A DNA stretch of 64,000 bases from an archaeon (GTDB taxonomy: Archaea > Nanobdellota > Nanobdellia > Pacearchaeales > GW2011-AR1): positions 22,229 through 86,228 of the forward strand of contig DAOVXQ010000004.1 in the NCBI GenBank assembly GCA_030636025.1, in the 5' to 3' direction. Below are positions 10,602-20,533 of the stretch, piece by piece. The position numbers and the translations under genes were made by a program. Each line of letters starts with the position of its first letter. Within the stretch, counting starts at the first letter, position 1. The notes under the pieces were generated by a model. It ran no database searches. It had not been told where the DNA came from and was given only the letters and a program-made list of their open reading frames with translations.

Positions 10602-11579
10602 ATGGCAATTATATTTAAAAAAAAGAAATTAAAGTTGGTCCCCCTTCTTTTAATAATTTTACTTTTCTTTGTTTTTATTATTGTATTTTCTTCTTCTTAT
10701 CTTTTTTTAAAATTTAAACCAGGGGATTTAGTTTATGAAAAAGATACGGGATTTATCGGGGAGATTAAGGGCATTTCTTTGCCTGACGATTATTTAGTTC
10801 AATGGCCAGATGGAAGTTTGAGCAAAGAACCATTGTTTGATTTAAAAAAATTAAGTGAATTGAGCGACATTGAAATTAGGGATATTCTTGAAAAAGAAAG
10901 TAATCAGGGATATGATTTTTATATTGAAGGGGAAGAGGTTTTGGATTATATGTCTGAAACTGTTAATACAACTAAATCAAAAATCATTTCAGAATTTGAA
11001 GAAATAGGGGGTTTTAATTTAATAATTGGGGAAGAGGGGTGCGAGCCGAATTTTATTTGTGGTAATTGGGGCGAGTGCCAAACCACTTATAATTTGCAAA
11101 GTTTTGTGATAAAGGAATTTGCTTTTGGTGTTCAATACAGACATTGCATTGATTATTCCAAATGCATGGCGGATTTTGTGGACTCGAAAAAATGCGATGT
11201 GAAAATTCCTATAATTTCTAAAAAAATTGAATTAGACGGCAGAGAATTTGTAGAAATTTATGACGAGAATAATGTTTTGATTTCAAGGTTGGAATTGGTT
11301 GAAGGGATTTATCAGAAATTAAATATCCAAATGTTATTTGATGAAAAAAATTATCCCCCTCATTGTTTTGATGGTGTGAAAAATTATGACGAGGATGAGA
11401 TAGATTGTGTTTATTCTGGAGATTCTTGCCCTGTTTGTAGAGCAGAACTTTCTGCAGAAAAAGGAAATCATTTACTTATGATAGCAATTTTGATTGGTTT
11501 GTCTGGCGCATGTTTGTTTTTGATAATATTATATTTGAGTTTACATAATGGGTGTCAAAGAATTAGGAAGAAGAATTAA
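10602..11579 (+). CDS. membrane-anchored Cys-rich surface protein
   Basis: TM at both ends; CEPNFICGNWGECQ motif common in archaeal secreted proteins. Confidence 0.6.
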   Translation: MAIIFKKKKLKLVPLLLIILLFFVFIIVFSSSYLFLKFKPGDLVYEKDTGFIGEIKGISLPDDYLVQWPDGSLSKEPLFDLKKLSELSDIEIRDILEKESNQGYDFYIEGEEVLDYMSETVNTTKSKIISEFEEIGGFNLIIGEEGCEPNFICGNWGECQTTYNLQSFVIKEFAFGVQYRHCIDYSKCMADFVDSKKCDVKIPIISKKIELDGREFVEIYDENNVLISRLELVEGIYQKLNIQMLFDEKNYPPHCFDGVKNYDEDEIDCVYSGDSCPVCRAELSAEKGNHLLMIAILIGLSGACLFLIILYLSLHNGCQRIRKKN

Positions 11580-11626
11580 GATTCTATGGGGATTAAGTTT
11601 ATAAGATTAGGGAATTTGAGTTTGTT

Positions 11627-12664
11627 ATGTTAACTAAAAAACAGATTGGAGAAATAAGGGAACATTTAGAAAAGGCACAGAATCCTTTGTTTTTTTTTGA
11701 TAATGATAATGATGGGTTGACGAGTTTTTTATTGTTGAGGCGGTTTATTGGTCGGGGGCGGGGAGTTGCGATTAAAAGTTTTCCTGATTTGAATATTTCG
11801 TATTATAGAAAGATTAGCGAGTTAAAACCAGATTATGTTTTTATATTGGATAAGCCAGTTGTTTCTGATGAATTTTTAGAAAAAGTTAGAGAAGCAAATA
11901 TCCCCATTGTTTGGATTGACCATCATATTATGAAAAAACCTAATATTGGCGAGGGCATTTATTATTATAATTCTTATAAGAGTAAATTTGGAGAGCCGGT
12001 TTCTTATTTGTCTTATAAGATTGCAAATAAGAAAGAGGATATTTGGCTGGCGATGATTGGATGTATAAGTGATTGTTATATGCCTAAATTTTATAAAGAA
12101 TTTGAAAAGAAATTTCCAGAATTGAGTAAGAAAAATCCGAAGTCTGCTTTTGATTTGCTTTATGATTCTGAGATTGGAAGGATTGCAAGAATATTGGATT
12201 TTTCTTTAAAAGATACGACGACAAATGTAGTTAATATGTTGAGATTTATGATGAAAGTTAAAGCACCGGTGGATATTTTGGAAGAGAATTCAAAAACAAA
12301 ACAAATTTTGAAAAGATATGGGGAGATAAATAAAAAATATTATGTGTTAATTGAAAAAGCGAGATTTTGCGCAACTGAAAAATTACTTTATTTTCAATAT
12401 GGGGGAGAGTTTAGTTTAAGCGCGAATTTGTCTAATCAGTTGAGTTATGAATTTCCTGATAAAGTTGTGGTTGTTGTTTATCTTAATAATGAGATTGCAA
12501 ATATTTCTATTCGGGGAAAAGGAGATGTTAGGAAGTTGACATTAAAAGCAATTGATGGGATTGAGGGGGCTTCTGGTGGCGGACATAAAAATGCTACTGG
12601 TGCGAAGATAAATGTAAGTTATCTGCAGGAGTTTAAGGAAAAAATTGAGGGGTTGGTTGGTTGA
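11627..12664 (+). CDS. DHH/DHHA1 family phosphoesterase (RecJ-like)
   Basis: DNDNDG, WIDHH and GGGHKNATGA motifs. Confidence 0.85.
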   Translation: MLTKKQIGEIREHLEKAQNPLFFFDNDNDGLTSFLLLRRFIGRGRGVAIKSFPDLNISYYRKISELKPDYVFILDKPVVSDEFLEKVREANIPIVWIDHHIMKKPNIGEGIYYYNSYKSKFGEPVSYLSYKIANKKEDIWLAMIGCISDCYMPKFYKEFEKKFPELSKKNPKSAFDLLYDSEIGRIARILDFSLKDTTTNVVNMLRFMMKVKAPVDILEENSKTKQILKRYGEINKKYYVLIEKARFCATEKLLYFQYGGEFSLSANLSNQLSYEFPDKVVVVVYLNNEIANISIRGKGDVRKLTLKAIDGIEGASGGGHKNATGAKINVSYLQEFKEKIEGLVG

Positions 12665-12788
12665 AATTAACATAAACAGAGGTTTCGCTGTAGGTGAAAT
12701 TTTGGTCGGAAATGAAAAAGAGTGCTTTTATTAATTTGATAATGGTAACAGAACGAAAGGTTTATAAGGCCGGAAAATATAATCGTGT

Positions 12789-13277
12789 ATGGTGAGAAAT
12801 TCAAATCATAAATATAATCTTAAAGAAACCGTTTGTTTAGGTGACGAAGAATTAGGAATTATAGAAAGAATTATAATAAAAGAGGAAACTAAAATAGATA
12901 GTGAAGGGACAAGTAATTCAAGAGATGTGACTTATGGAGTTCGTTCTGATTATCTTTCTATTTTTAACTATGGTGAATCTAATCTAGCCCCCTCAAAAAG
13001 ACAGTTACATAATGATGCTTTTAGGGTTAAAGAAGGGCAAATTATTTTAAGAGACAATAATGAATATATTGTAGAATCTGCAAGAGGAGGATTACAGTCC
13101 TTCCCTGGAGGAGCAATGGGAAGGGTTCATACAGGTCAGGTATGGTATGTTAAAGCAAGAAAGTTGGATAATGGAAAATATGATCCAAATGGGGAAATTA
13201 TAGAATTTGATCAAGAAGAAGATAAAAAACCAATTGACATTATAAGAACGATGAATGTAAAAACAATATATGAATAA
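12789..13277 (+). CDS. hypothetical protein
   Basis: ORF with TATA-like sequence upstream. Confidence 0.5.
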   Translation: MVRNSNHKYNLKETVCLGDEELGIIERIIIKEETKIDSEGTSNSRDVTYGVRSDYLSIFNYGESNLAPSKRQLHNDAFRVKEGQIILRDNNEYIVESARGGLQSFPGGAMGRVHTGQVWYVKARKLDNGKYDPNGEIIEFDQEEDKKPIDIIRTMNVKTIYE

Positions 13278-13321
13278 AACATTTTTAATAAGAAATTTAA
13301 ATTTTAGTTGAAAAATTTGAT

Positions 13322-14956
13322 TTAATAACTTTTCCCGACTTTGACTAAATAATTTGCAGGGCTATTGCAAATTATGCAGGATTTTTTTGGGTTTGATTTT
13401 GTAATAAATAATGTTTTGACTCCCTGTGTTTTAAATTTTAATTCTTCTTCGCATTTAATTTTATTGCATAATGGAATTTCTACAATGTTTTTTTCTTTGA
13501 TTAATTTATTTAATTCTGTTAATGAATCTGCTTTTTTGTTTTTGTCAAAATAATTTTTTTTGGATTTTTCATATAATGAATTTTGAATTTCCTCGAGGAT
13601 TTTTGGAATTTCGGTTTTTAATTTTGATATTTTAATTGATTGTTTTTTTAAATTGTCTCTTCTTACAACAATGACTTCTTTTTTTTCTAAGTCTCTGCTT
13701 CCTAATTCTATTCTTATTGGAATTCCTTTTAGTTCATATTCATTGAATTTAAATCCTGGGCGATAATCTTCCCGGTCATCAAGAATTGGGTGATGGTTGG
13801 AGAGTGTTTTTTGAATTTCTTTTGCTTGTTCTAAAATTTTATTTTTATCTTTTTCAAAAAATATTGGAATTATCACTAATTGATTTGGGGCGATTTTTGG
13901 GGGCAGGATTAATCCCTTTTCATCTGAATGAACTGCAAACATTACCCCTAACATTCTTGTTGAAATTGCATAAGTGTTTTGGTAGGCATATTGTTCTTTA
14001 GAGTTTTTATCTAAGAATTTTATGTCATATGCTTTTGCAAAGTTTTGCCCGTCGTAGTGGAAACAAGGTCCTTCGATTGCTTTTCCGTTGGGCATTATGT
14101 AATGCAGTTTTTCAGAAAAAATTGCTCCTGCGAATTTTTCTTTTTCTGTTTTTCTTCCATATTCTCCGTATAATGCCAAATAGTTTTCGCAGATTTCTTT
14201 GTAGACGCTGATTACTTCTTTTCCTTCTTTTAAGGCCTGTTTTTCATTTTCTAAAACCGTATGAAGTTCGTTCCATAAAAATTCTCTTGTTCTTAAAAAT
14301 GGGACAGGATGTTTGAATTCCCATCTGACTACATTGTTCCATTGGTTTAATTTTAATGGCAAGTCTCTGTAACTTCTAATCCATTTTGCATAAGAGGGAT
14401 ACATTATTGTTTCAGATGTTGGGCGGACTGCGAATCTTTCGTTTAATTTAGTATTTCCTGTGTGAGTTACCCATGCTACTTCTGGTGAAAAACCTTCCAC
14501 GTGTTCTTTTTCTTTATTTAAAAATTTTTCAGGAATTAATAATGGGAAGTAAACATTTTTTATATTTAATTCTTTAAATCTTTTATCTGTTTCTTGTTTG
14601 ATTTTTTCCCAAATTGCATAAGCTGTTGGTTTGAAAACTATGCACCCTGAAACTTCGGTATAATCTGCTAAATCTGCCTTTAACATTATTTGAGTAAACC
14701 ATTCTGAGAACTCATCTTTTTCAGCAGTTATTCCTTTATTATCCTGTTTTTCATTTTTTGGTTGTTTTATCTTTGGTTCTTCTTGGATATTCAAAAGTTT
14801 TTTATCTGCCTCAATTTCTTTTTCTTTAAGTTCTTGTTTTTTTAAATTAGCCCCTAAGTAAATTCTTTGTTTGTCTACTTTTTTGCCATTTCTTATAGAT
14901 TTGCCTCTGTAATAGTATTTTTTATCTCCTTTTTCTTTAATTTCTGTGTATGTCAT
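13322..14956 (-). CDS. proS: prolyl-tRNA synthetase (archaeal/eukaryotic type) with ~65-aa N-terminal extension
   Basis: VRPTSETIMYPSYAKWIRSYRDLPLKLNQWNNVVRWE and HYDGQNFAKAYDIKF. Confidence 0.93.
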   Translation of the reverse strand: MTYTEIKEKGDKKYYYRGKSIRNGKKVDKQRIYLGANLKKQELKEKEIEADKKLLNIQEEPKIKQPKNEKQDNKGITAEKDEFSEWFTQIMLKADLADYTEVSGCIVFKPTAYAIWEKIKQETDKRFKELNIKNVYFPLLIPEKFLNKEKEHVEGFSPEVAWVTHTGNTKLNERFAVRPTSETIMYPSYAKWIRSYRDLPLKLNQWNNVVRWEFKHPVPFLRTREFLWNELHTVLENEKQALKEGKEVISVYKEICENYLALYGEYGRKTEKEKFAGAIFSEKLHYIMPNGKAIEGPCFHYDGQNFAKAYDIKFLDKNSKEQYAYQNTYAISTRMLGVMFAVHSDEKGLILPPKIAPNQLVIIPIFFEKDKNKILEQAKEIQKTLSNHHPILDDREDYRPGFKFNEYELKGIPIRIELGSRDLEKKEVIVVRRDNLKKQSIKISKLKTEIPKILEEIQNSLYEKSKKNYFDKNKKADSLTELNKLIKEKNIVEIPLCNKIKCEEELKFKTQGVKTLFITKSNPKKSCIICNSPANYLVKVGKSY

Positions 14957-14963
14957 ATGTTTA

Positions 14964-15046
14964 TGTGTCTACATAGTTTATAAGTCTTTTTGTGTGTAGA
15001 CGTATATGTGTCTACAAAGATTAGTTATTATTGTAGAATGTAGACG
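14964..15046. promoter_or_regulatory. four copies of TGTAGAC/GTCTACA in the divergent proS/tRNA-Arg promoter region
   Basis: GTCTACA 14967-14973, TGTAGAC 14995-15001, GTCTACA 15010-15016, TGTAGAC 15039-15045. Confidence 0.65.
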
Positions 15047-15098
15047 TATAAATGCGGTTAGATAGTTTTATTAATCCTTTAAAATAAATTATGTTATT

Positions 15099-15170
15099 GG
15101 GCACGTAGTTCAATGGATAGAATGTCAGGTTTCGGCCCTGTTGATCGAGGTTCGAATCCTCGCGCGCCCA
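15099..15170 (+). tRNA. tRNA-Arg (TCG)
   Basis: Cloverleaf by eye: GGGCACG acceptor (one A-C mismatch), anticodon loop TTTCGGC, T-arm GAGG TTCGAAT CCTC. Confidence 0.88.
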
Positions 15171-15172
15171 TT

Positions 15173-15403
15173 TTAATCTACATAATCATCATGGAATCTC
15201 GATCTTGGTAATCCTTCTGCTTTTAGAAAGAAATTTTTTATCTCCAAAGATTTTTTAGAGCTTTCTTGCCAATCAAATAAGTCTTGTAAAAGTTGCTTTT
15301 CTCTTGGAGTTGGTCCTAAATCTTCTGGATTAAGATAACAAATTATTTCTGGATTTGGTTTTGGATTTGTTTCTGAATTTGGTTTTGGTTTATAATCTTT
15401 CAT
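15173..15403 (-). CDS. hypothetical protein (76 aa), Pro/Asn-rich N-terminus
   Basis: ORF with AT-rich upstream region. Confidence 0.5.
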   Translation of the reverse strand: MKDYKPKPNSETNPKPNPEIICYLNPEDLGPTPREKQLLQDLFDWQESSKKSLEIKNFFLKAEGLPRSRFHDDYVD

Positions 15404-15457
15404 TTAAATTAATAGATAACAACCTATTTAAAACTTGTTTATCTTGTTTTAAAAAAG

Positions 15458-16573
15458 ATGGTGGACAAAAAATTTTGGGCAACTGTGTTTACATTGAGTG
15501 GGACAATAATCGGGGCAGGTATTTTGGGATTGCCTTATGTTTTTTCTAAATCTGGATTTTTTATCGGGCTTTTTTGGTTGTTGGTTATTGGCGCAATAGT
15601 TATGTTTACGAGTTTATGTTTGGGAGAGGTTTCTTTAAGGACAAAAGGGAAACATCATTTAGCAGGATATGCTAGAAAATATTTAGGAATTTGGCAAAAA
15701 AGAATAATGTTTTTTGCAGTAGCTTTTGGGATTTACTCTGCTTTGCTTGCTTATTTAATTGGAGAGGGCCAGAGTTTTTCAAAATTATTTACAGGAACAT
15801 TAGATTATTCATTATATTTTGCTATTGGATTCTGGATTATTATGTCCTTTCTTTTAAGAGAGGGGCTGAGGGGTTTGAAAAAAATTGAGACATGGGGGGT
15901 TCTTGCAATAATTTTTATTATTTTATTTATTTCAGGATGGTATTCTCCGTCGATAAATGTGGAAAATCTTTTTTATAATGATTTTTCATATTTTTTCCTT
16001 CCTTTTGGTATTATTTTATTTGCATTATTGGGATTTACTTCTATTCCTGAATTGAAAATGGAAATTAAAGGAAAAGAAAAAAAACTAAAAAAAGCAATAG
16101 TTGTGGGAATTTTAATTCCGATTATTCTTTATATTATTTTTAGTTTTGTTTTTGTAGGGGTTTTAGGCAAAGAAATACAAGGAGTAGCAACTTTGAGTTT
16201 TGGAAATTTGGTTGTCTTGCTTGGTATTTTTACAATGCTTACGAGTTATTTTGTTTTAAGTTTTTCATTGAGAGATATGTTTATGTTTGATTTAGGATTT
16301 TCAAAGAAAAACACTTTCTTTTTTGTTTCAATTGCTCCTTTATTTTTATATTTAATTGCGTCTATATTTAATTTATTGGATTTTGTAACGGTTTTAGGAA
16401 TTGGAGGGGTTTTTTCAGGAGGATTAATGGGAATTCTTATTTTATTAATGAATAAGAAAGCTAAAAAATATGGAGATAGAAAACCTGAATATTCTATGCC
16501 GATAAATTGGTTTGTTGTTATCTTGCTGTCTGTAGTTTTTATTGCTGGGATTATTTTTGAGTTAGTGTTTTGA
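15458..16573 (+). CDS. amino-acid permease (aromatic amino acid/SLC38-like transporter)
   Basis: FTLSGTIIGAGILGLPYVFSKSGF N-terminal motif, about 10-11 TM segments. Confidence 0.82.
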   Translation: MVDKKFWATVFTLSGTIIGAGILGLPYVFSKSGFFIGLFWLLVIGAIVMFTSLCLGEVSLRTKGKHHLAGYARKYLGIWQKRIMFFAVAFGIYSALLAYLIGEGQSFSKLFTGTLDYSLYFAIGFWIIMSFLLREGLRGLKKIETWGVLAIIFIILFISGWYSPSINVENLFYNDFSYFFLPFGIILFALLGFTSIPELKMEIKGKEKKLKKAIVVGILIPIILYIIFSFVFVGVLGKEIQGVATLSFGNLVVLLGIFTMLTSYFVLSFSLRDMFMFDLGFSKKNTFFFVSIAPLFLYLIASIFNLLDFVTVLGIGGVFSGGLMGILILLMNKKAKKYGDRKPEYSMPINWFVVILLSVVFIAGIIFELVF

Positions 16574-16671
16574 AATTATTTGATTGATAAATTATTTTTT
16601 GATTAGTTTTATAAACACTAAATACTTTCTTTAAAAAAGAAAGGATTTAGGAGTCAAAGAAACTAAGAAAG

Positions 16672-16806
16672 ATGAAAAATAAAAGATGTGATGGTTTTTC
16701 CTCGGCGAGTAATCAGGGGGGGGGCGAAGAGCCTCGAGGGAGAATAAAGAAGGTTGGATTTTTGATTTGGGTGTTTGTTGGTTGGAAGAAAAAGAAGAAA
16801 AATTAA
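16672..16806 (+). CDS. small ORF, 44 aa: MKNKRCDGFSSASNQGGGEEPRGRIKKVGFLIWVFVGWKKKKKN
   Basis: Complete ORF with one hydrophobic segment and Lys tail; contains a 9-G tract; absent from ORF track because it is short. Confidence 0.35.
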   Translation: MKNKRCDGFSSASNQGGGEEPRGRIKKVGFLIWVFVGWKKKKKN

Positions 16807-16812
16807 GGAATT

Positions 16813-17088
16813 TTAAAATTTAAACTCTAAAATTTGATATATAAAATCTTCAATTTCTCTTAACTTATTTTTATTTAGAAAAACTTGCAAACCATAGGGA
16901 GTGGGTTTTGTTAAAATTAATTTTTGTTTAATTAAATCTTTAGCACATTTTTTAATATTTTTTCCTAAATGAGAAGGAAATCCTCGTCTTAAGGTATCAA
17001 AATGTGTATGAACTCCTCCGATTACTTTTTTTCTTCTTAAATTATATAAAATAGTTGCTTTGATTTTATCTTCCTCTTTAAATTCCAT
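16813..17088 (-). CDS. small wHTH-like hypothetical protein
   Basis: Charged small protein resembling archaeal winged-helix proteins. Confidence 0.5.
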   Translation of the reverse strand: MEFKEEDKIKATILYNLRRKKVIGGVHTHFDTLRRGFPSHLGKNIKKCAKDLIKQKLILTKPTPYGLQVFLNKNKLREIEDFIYQILEFKF

Positions 17089-17185
17089 AATTTGATTATT
17101 AAACGAGAATATTTAAATGTTTCTAATATTGAAATATAAAAACATGAATAGAAATATTTATAAAGTGTATTATGTCTGATGTAAT

Positions 17186-17491
17186 ATGAAAAACGAAACA
17201 ATTTTTGTTGAAGTATTTGGAAATAACCCCATAATAAAAGTTTTAGATTTTCTTATAACCTTTCAATTATTTGATTATCCATTAACAGAAATAGCTAAAA
17301 ATTCTGGGGTTAGTTATTCAACTTTGCAAACATTCTGGGATAAATTAGAAAGAAATAATATTGTTGTTAAAACAAGAAGGGTTGGAAAATCAGATTTGTA
17401 TAAGTTAAATAAAAACAACCCTGCAGTTCAACAACTAATAAAACTTGATTGGAATTTAATTAAAGGTGTTGAAAAAGATATTATTTGTTAA
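17186..17491 (+). CDS. winged-helix transcriptional regulator
   Basis: LTEIAKNSGVSYSTLQTFWDKLERNNIVVKTRRVGKSDLYKLN. Confidence 0.7.
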   Translation: MKNETIFVEVFGNNPIIKVLDFLITFQLFDYPLTEIAKNSGVSYSTLQTFWDKLERNNIVVKTRRVGKSDLYKLNKNNPAVQQLIKLDWNLIKGVEKDIIC

Positions 17492-17527
17492 ATATGTTTT
17501 GCAGAATAACAATAACGTTTTAATTTT

Positions 17528-18913
17528 TTATCCTAATTCTTTTTCTAAAACTTTTCTTGCAATCTGAAAATCTGCTCTTCTGTTTGTTTTTTGCATTACT
17601 TGCCCCATTAAAAAATTAACTGCTTTTGATTCTCCTGCTTTATAATCTTCAACTGATTTTTGATTTTGCTTTAAAATTTCTTTAATTATTTTAGATAATT
17701 CTTTTTCATTTGATATTTTTTCAGAAGATTTAGCTTCTTTTAATGGTGAATAAGAGTTTGGTATGAATTTTCTTAATATTTCTTTTGCTTTTAACTGAGT
17801 TATTTTATTTTGCTCTAAAAGTTGAAGTAATTCAATTAGATGTTTGGGATTTATTTTTATTTCATCTGCAGATTTTTTATTATAATTTAAAACTCCTAAC
17901 CATTCAACAGTTACCCATGGAAGTGCTATTTTTGGAGATATTTTTTCTACTACTTTTTCAAATAATTCAACAATTTCTAGATTTTGAGTTAAAACTTCTG
18001 CATTTATTTTGTTTATCTTATGTTTTTTAATTATTTTTTCTAATTTTTGCATTGGTGATTCTGGAAGGTTTTTTTTAATTTCCTGAACTCTTTTTTTAGT
18101 TATTTTAATTGCAGGCAAATCTGGTTCTGGGATAAATCTGTAATCTGCCGCATCTTCCTTACTTCTCATTAATTCTGTTTTTTGTGTTATTGAGTTCCAT
18201 CTTCTTGTTTCTTGTTTTTGTGGTTTTTCTTTTTCATGTCTTGCTAATTCAGAATTAATTGCTTTAACTATCTCTGTTATTGAATTTACATTTTTTATTT
18301 CAGCTCTTTTTGAAACTCCTTTTATGTTTACATTAACATCTGCTTTAATTCCGGCATCTTTGTTTAATGATTTTATATAAGATAGTGTGAGAACTAATTG
18401 TTTTAACCAGATTTCAACTTGTTTTGCTGATGTAAAATCCGGCTCTGTAACAATTTCAATTAATGGTGCTCCTGCTCGGTTGTAATCCACTGTTCCTTTA
18501 TCTGGATTCCATGCAGCAGGGTCTTCTTCTAAATGTGCTTCTGTAATTCTAATTCCTAGAAATTCTCCAGCTACTACGGGATTTGTTGAATGAGCTCCTG
18601 AAATTGTTTTTTGATAACCTGTTGGCATGTCTGGCCAGTTATAATGTTTTCTTTGAAAAATCCATGGTTTTTTATCATCAATTGTATTAACATTGCAATT
18701 TAACATTAAACCTATCTGGATTGTTTTGTTGATGGCTTGCTGATTTGGGGGCATTGGTTTTGCACCAGGTTGTCCTGTGCAGATTGGGCAGATATTTGTG
18801 TTGGGCTTTATCTGTTTCATATCATGGAAATTTTTACATCTGCAAAATAATTTTTCTTTTGTTTCTAAATATCCATGGATTTCAAGACCTATCAGGGGTT
18901 TTAATATTGTCAT
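17528..18913 (-). CDS. gatB: Asp-tRNA(Asn)/Glu-tRNA(Gln) amidotransferase subunit B
   Basis: GLEIHGYLETKEKLFCRC, NWPDMPTGYQ, C-terminal YqeY-like domain. Confidence 0.92.
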   Translation of the reverse strand: MTILKPLIGLEIHGYLETKEKLFCRCKNFHDMKQIKPNTNICPICTGQPGAKPMPPNQQAINKTIQIGLMLNCNVNTIDDKKPWIFQRKHYNWPDMPTGYQKTISGAHSTNPVVAGEFLGIRITEAHLEEDPAAWNPDKGTVDYNRAGAPLIEIVTEPDFTSAKQVEIWLKQLVLTLSYIKSLNKDAGIKADVNVNIKGVSKRAEIKNVNSITEIVKAINSELARHEKEKPQKQETRRWNSITQKTELMRSKEDAADYRFIPEPDLPAIKITKKRVQEIKKNLPESPMQKLEKIIKKHKINKINAEVLTQNLEIVELFEKVVEKISPKIALPWVTVEWLGVLNYNKKSADEIKINPKHLIELLQLLEQNKITQLKAKEILRKFIPNSYSPLKEAKSSEKISNEKELSKIIKEILKQNQKSVEDYKAGESKAVNFLMGQVMQKTNRRADFQIARKVLEKELG

Positions 18914-18948
18914 AAGATAAATAGAATTTACGTATTTAATAAAGTTTC

Positions 18949-19281
18949 TTAAATTAATTTTAAGTCTCGAATATGGTGGATTCCATTTTGTTCTGCTTTT
19001 TTTCTTTTTTCTAAAATCATTTCTTTAGCATAATTATAAGAAGACATATCTTTCCTACAATTTTCAGGAGAAAAATATTTGGCAGTTATGACGGATATAT
19101 TTTCTAAGAATGAATTGAAAATTCTGTGGTGTCCGTCTGCGATATAGGTAAGGCCATTAATCTGAAAAATTTCCGGAACTGAATGTTTTTTTAAATTGTG
19201 ATGGTGTTTTAATGTCTCCCTATGCAGTTCTGTTTCTATTGGGATTAGATTATTTAGGGGTATTTGTTTTATTCTTGGCAT
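18949..19281 (-). CDS. ParB/sulfiredoxin-fold (ParB N-terminal-like) protein
   Basis: IPLNNLIPIETEL...YIADGHHRIFN. Confidence 0.65.
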   Translation of the reverse strand: MPRIKQIPLNNLIPIETELHRETLKHHHNLKKHSVPEIFQINGLTYIADGHHRIFNSFLENISVITAKYFSPENCRKDMSSYNYAKEMILEKRKKAEQNGIHHIRDLKLI

Positions 19282-19321
19282 TTATTTTTAGGGATTTTGA
19301 TGTTTAATAAATGTTGCGTTT

Positions 19322-20050
19322 TTATTTAGCAATACTCCACATTAATTCAAATTGTTTTTTATATGCTTCTGCAACATTTTTATTTCTTATAATGATTAAA
19401 TAATCTGGATTACCAAAAATAATTATCTGAACATTATCTCCATAAATTTGTATTGGATTTTCATTAAAGAATTTCTCAGGAATTTTTTTATATTTTGATG
19501 TTCCTTTTTTAAAAATTCCTTTTGTTTTTTCTTTTATTATTACTTTTTCTTTTATATTATAATGTAATAAATCTCTTTCATATTGAGTTACTATTAAGTC
19601 ATATTTATCTAATGGAAGGTATTCATCTATTGCAGTGCATAATACTGTTTTATCTTTTGAATCTTTTAATGTATTTATGATATCTCTTAAAGAAATTCTT
19701 ACCACATTTTTTCCTTTGTATGTTTCAACTGATAATGGATTTTGAGAGGATTTGTTTATTTCTACTAACTTCGGAAGAATTTGTTTGTAATTTTCTGTTT
19801 TTTCATTTAATATTTCTAATATTAATTCTGGATTTGTCGCCTTGAATAGCTTTGTTTTTCCTTCTTGAACAGAGTTTACAAATCCTTTTTCTTCAAGTCT
19901 TTTAAGAGAATCATAAGTCACTTGCCTATATAATCCTGTTTTTTCAGCTAATTCATAAGCAGATATTTGACCATGAGTAAGCAAGGCTAAATATATTTTA
20001 GATTCATAATCTGTTAAACCAATTTGTTCTAATATTTGTTTGTTAATCAT
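19322..20050 (-). CDS. TrmB family transcriptional regulator (likely start at 20050)
   Basis: EQIGLTDYESKIYLALLTHGQISAYELAEKTGLYRQVTYDSLKRLEEKGFV; C-terminal TrmB-like sensor domain. Confidence 0.88.
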   Translation of the reverse strand: MINKQILEQIGLTDYESKIYLALLTHGQISAYELAEKTGLYRQVTYDSLKRLEEKGFVNSVQEGKTKLFKATNPELILEILNEKTENYKQILPKLVEINKSSQNPLSVETYKGKNVVRISLRDIINTLKDSKDKTVLCTAIDEYLPLDKYDLIVTQYERDLLHYNIKEKVIIKEKTKGIFKKGTSKYKKIPEKFFNENPIQIYGDNVQIIIFGNPDYLIIIRNKNVAEAYKKQFELMWSIAK

Positions 20051-20094
20051 AATTTTTAATATTAAATTAAGTATATAAACTTTATTATTTGGAA

Positions 20095-20113
20095 GTATGA
20101 TATCATACGAATA
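20095..20113. promoter_or_regulatory. candidate operator GTATGATATCATACGAATA in the trmB divergent promoter
   Basis: Palindrome GTATGATATCATAC; the 19-nt block is identical to 20441-20459. Confidence 0.75.
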
Positions 20114-20158
20114 AAATATAAAAATTTTAATGACTACAATAAGTAATTGTATGAAAAA

Positions 20159-20401
20159 ATGGCAGAAGATATTAACCAAGCATGGAAATTAAGAAAAGAA
20201 GATTTTGTACCTTTTGTAGGATTATTCAATTATCAAGATCGTTGGAGGAAAAATAAATCAAGAGATAAAAAAAATTCCTCAAAATATGATATAAGAATGG
20301 ATTTACTTGCAATATATCAAGTTCCTTATTATGCGCTAGCATTAGGTGGCTTCTCTGGTGGACTCTTATTATTAATTGAAAAATTAGAATCTCTTTCTTG
20401 A
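20159..20401 (+). CDS. small hypothetical protein (~80 aa)
   Basis: ORF divergent from trmB; hydrophobic C-terminal segment. Confidence 0.6.
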   Translation: MAEDINQAWKLRKEDFVPFVGLFNYQDRWRKNKSRDKKNSSKYDIRMDLLAIYQVPYYALALGGFSGGLLLLIEKLESLS

Positions 20402-20433
20402 AATTAAATGATTTAATGAAAAATAGGTTGTTA

Positions 20434-20459
20434 ATCATACGTATGATATCATACGAATA
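20434..20459. promoter_or_regulatory. second operator: overlapping palindromes ATCATACGTATGAT and CGTATGATATCATACG
   Basis: Directly upstream of 'GAATAGGGTATAAATAC' TATA-like box of the 71-aa ORF. Confidence 0.75.
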
Positions 20460-20533
20460 GGGTATAAATACTCTTCTATTCTAATAATATTAACTTAACA
20501 GTAATAACAAACTGTAAGGAGGTAAAAAATAAA

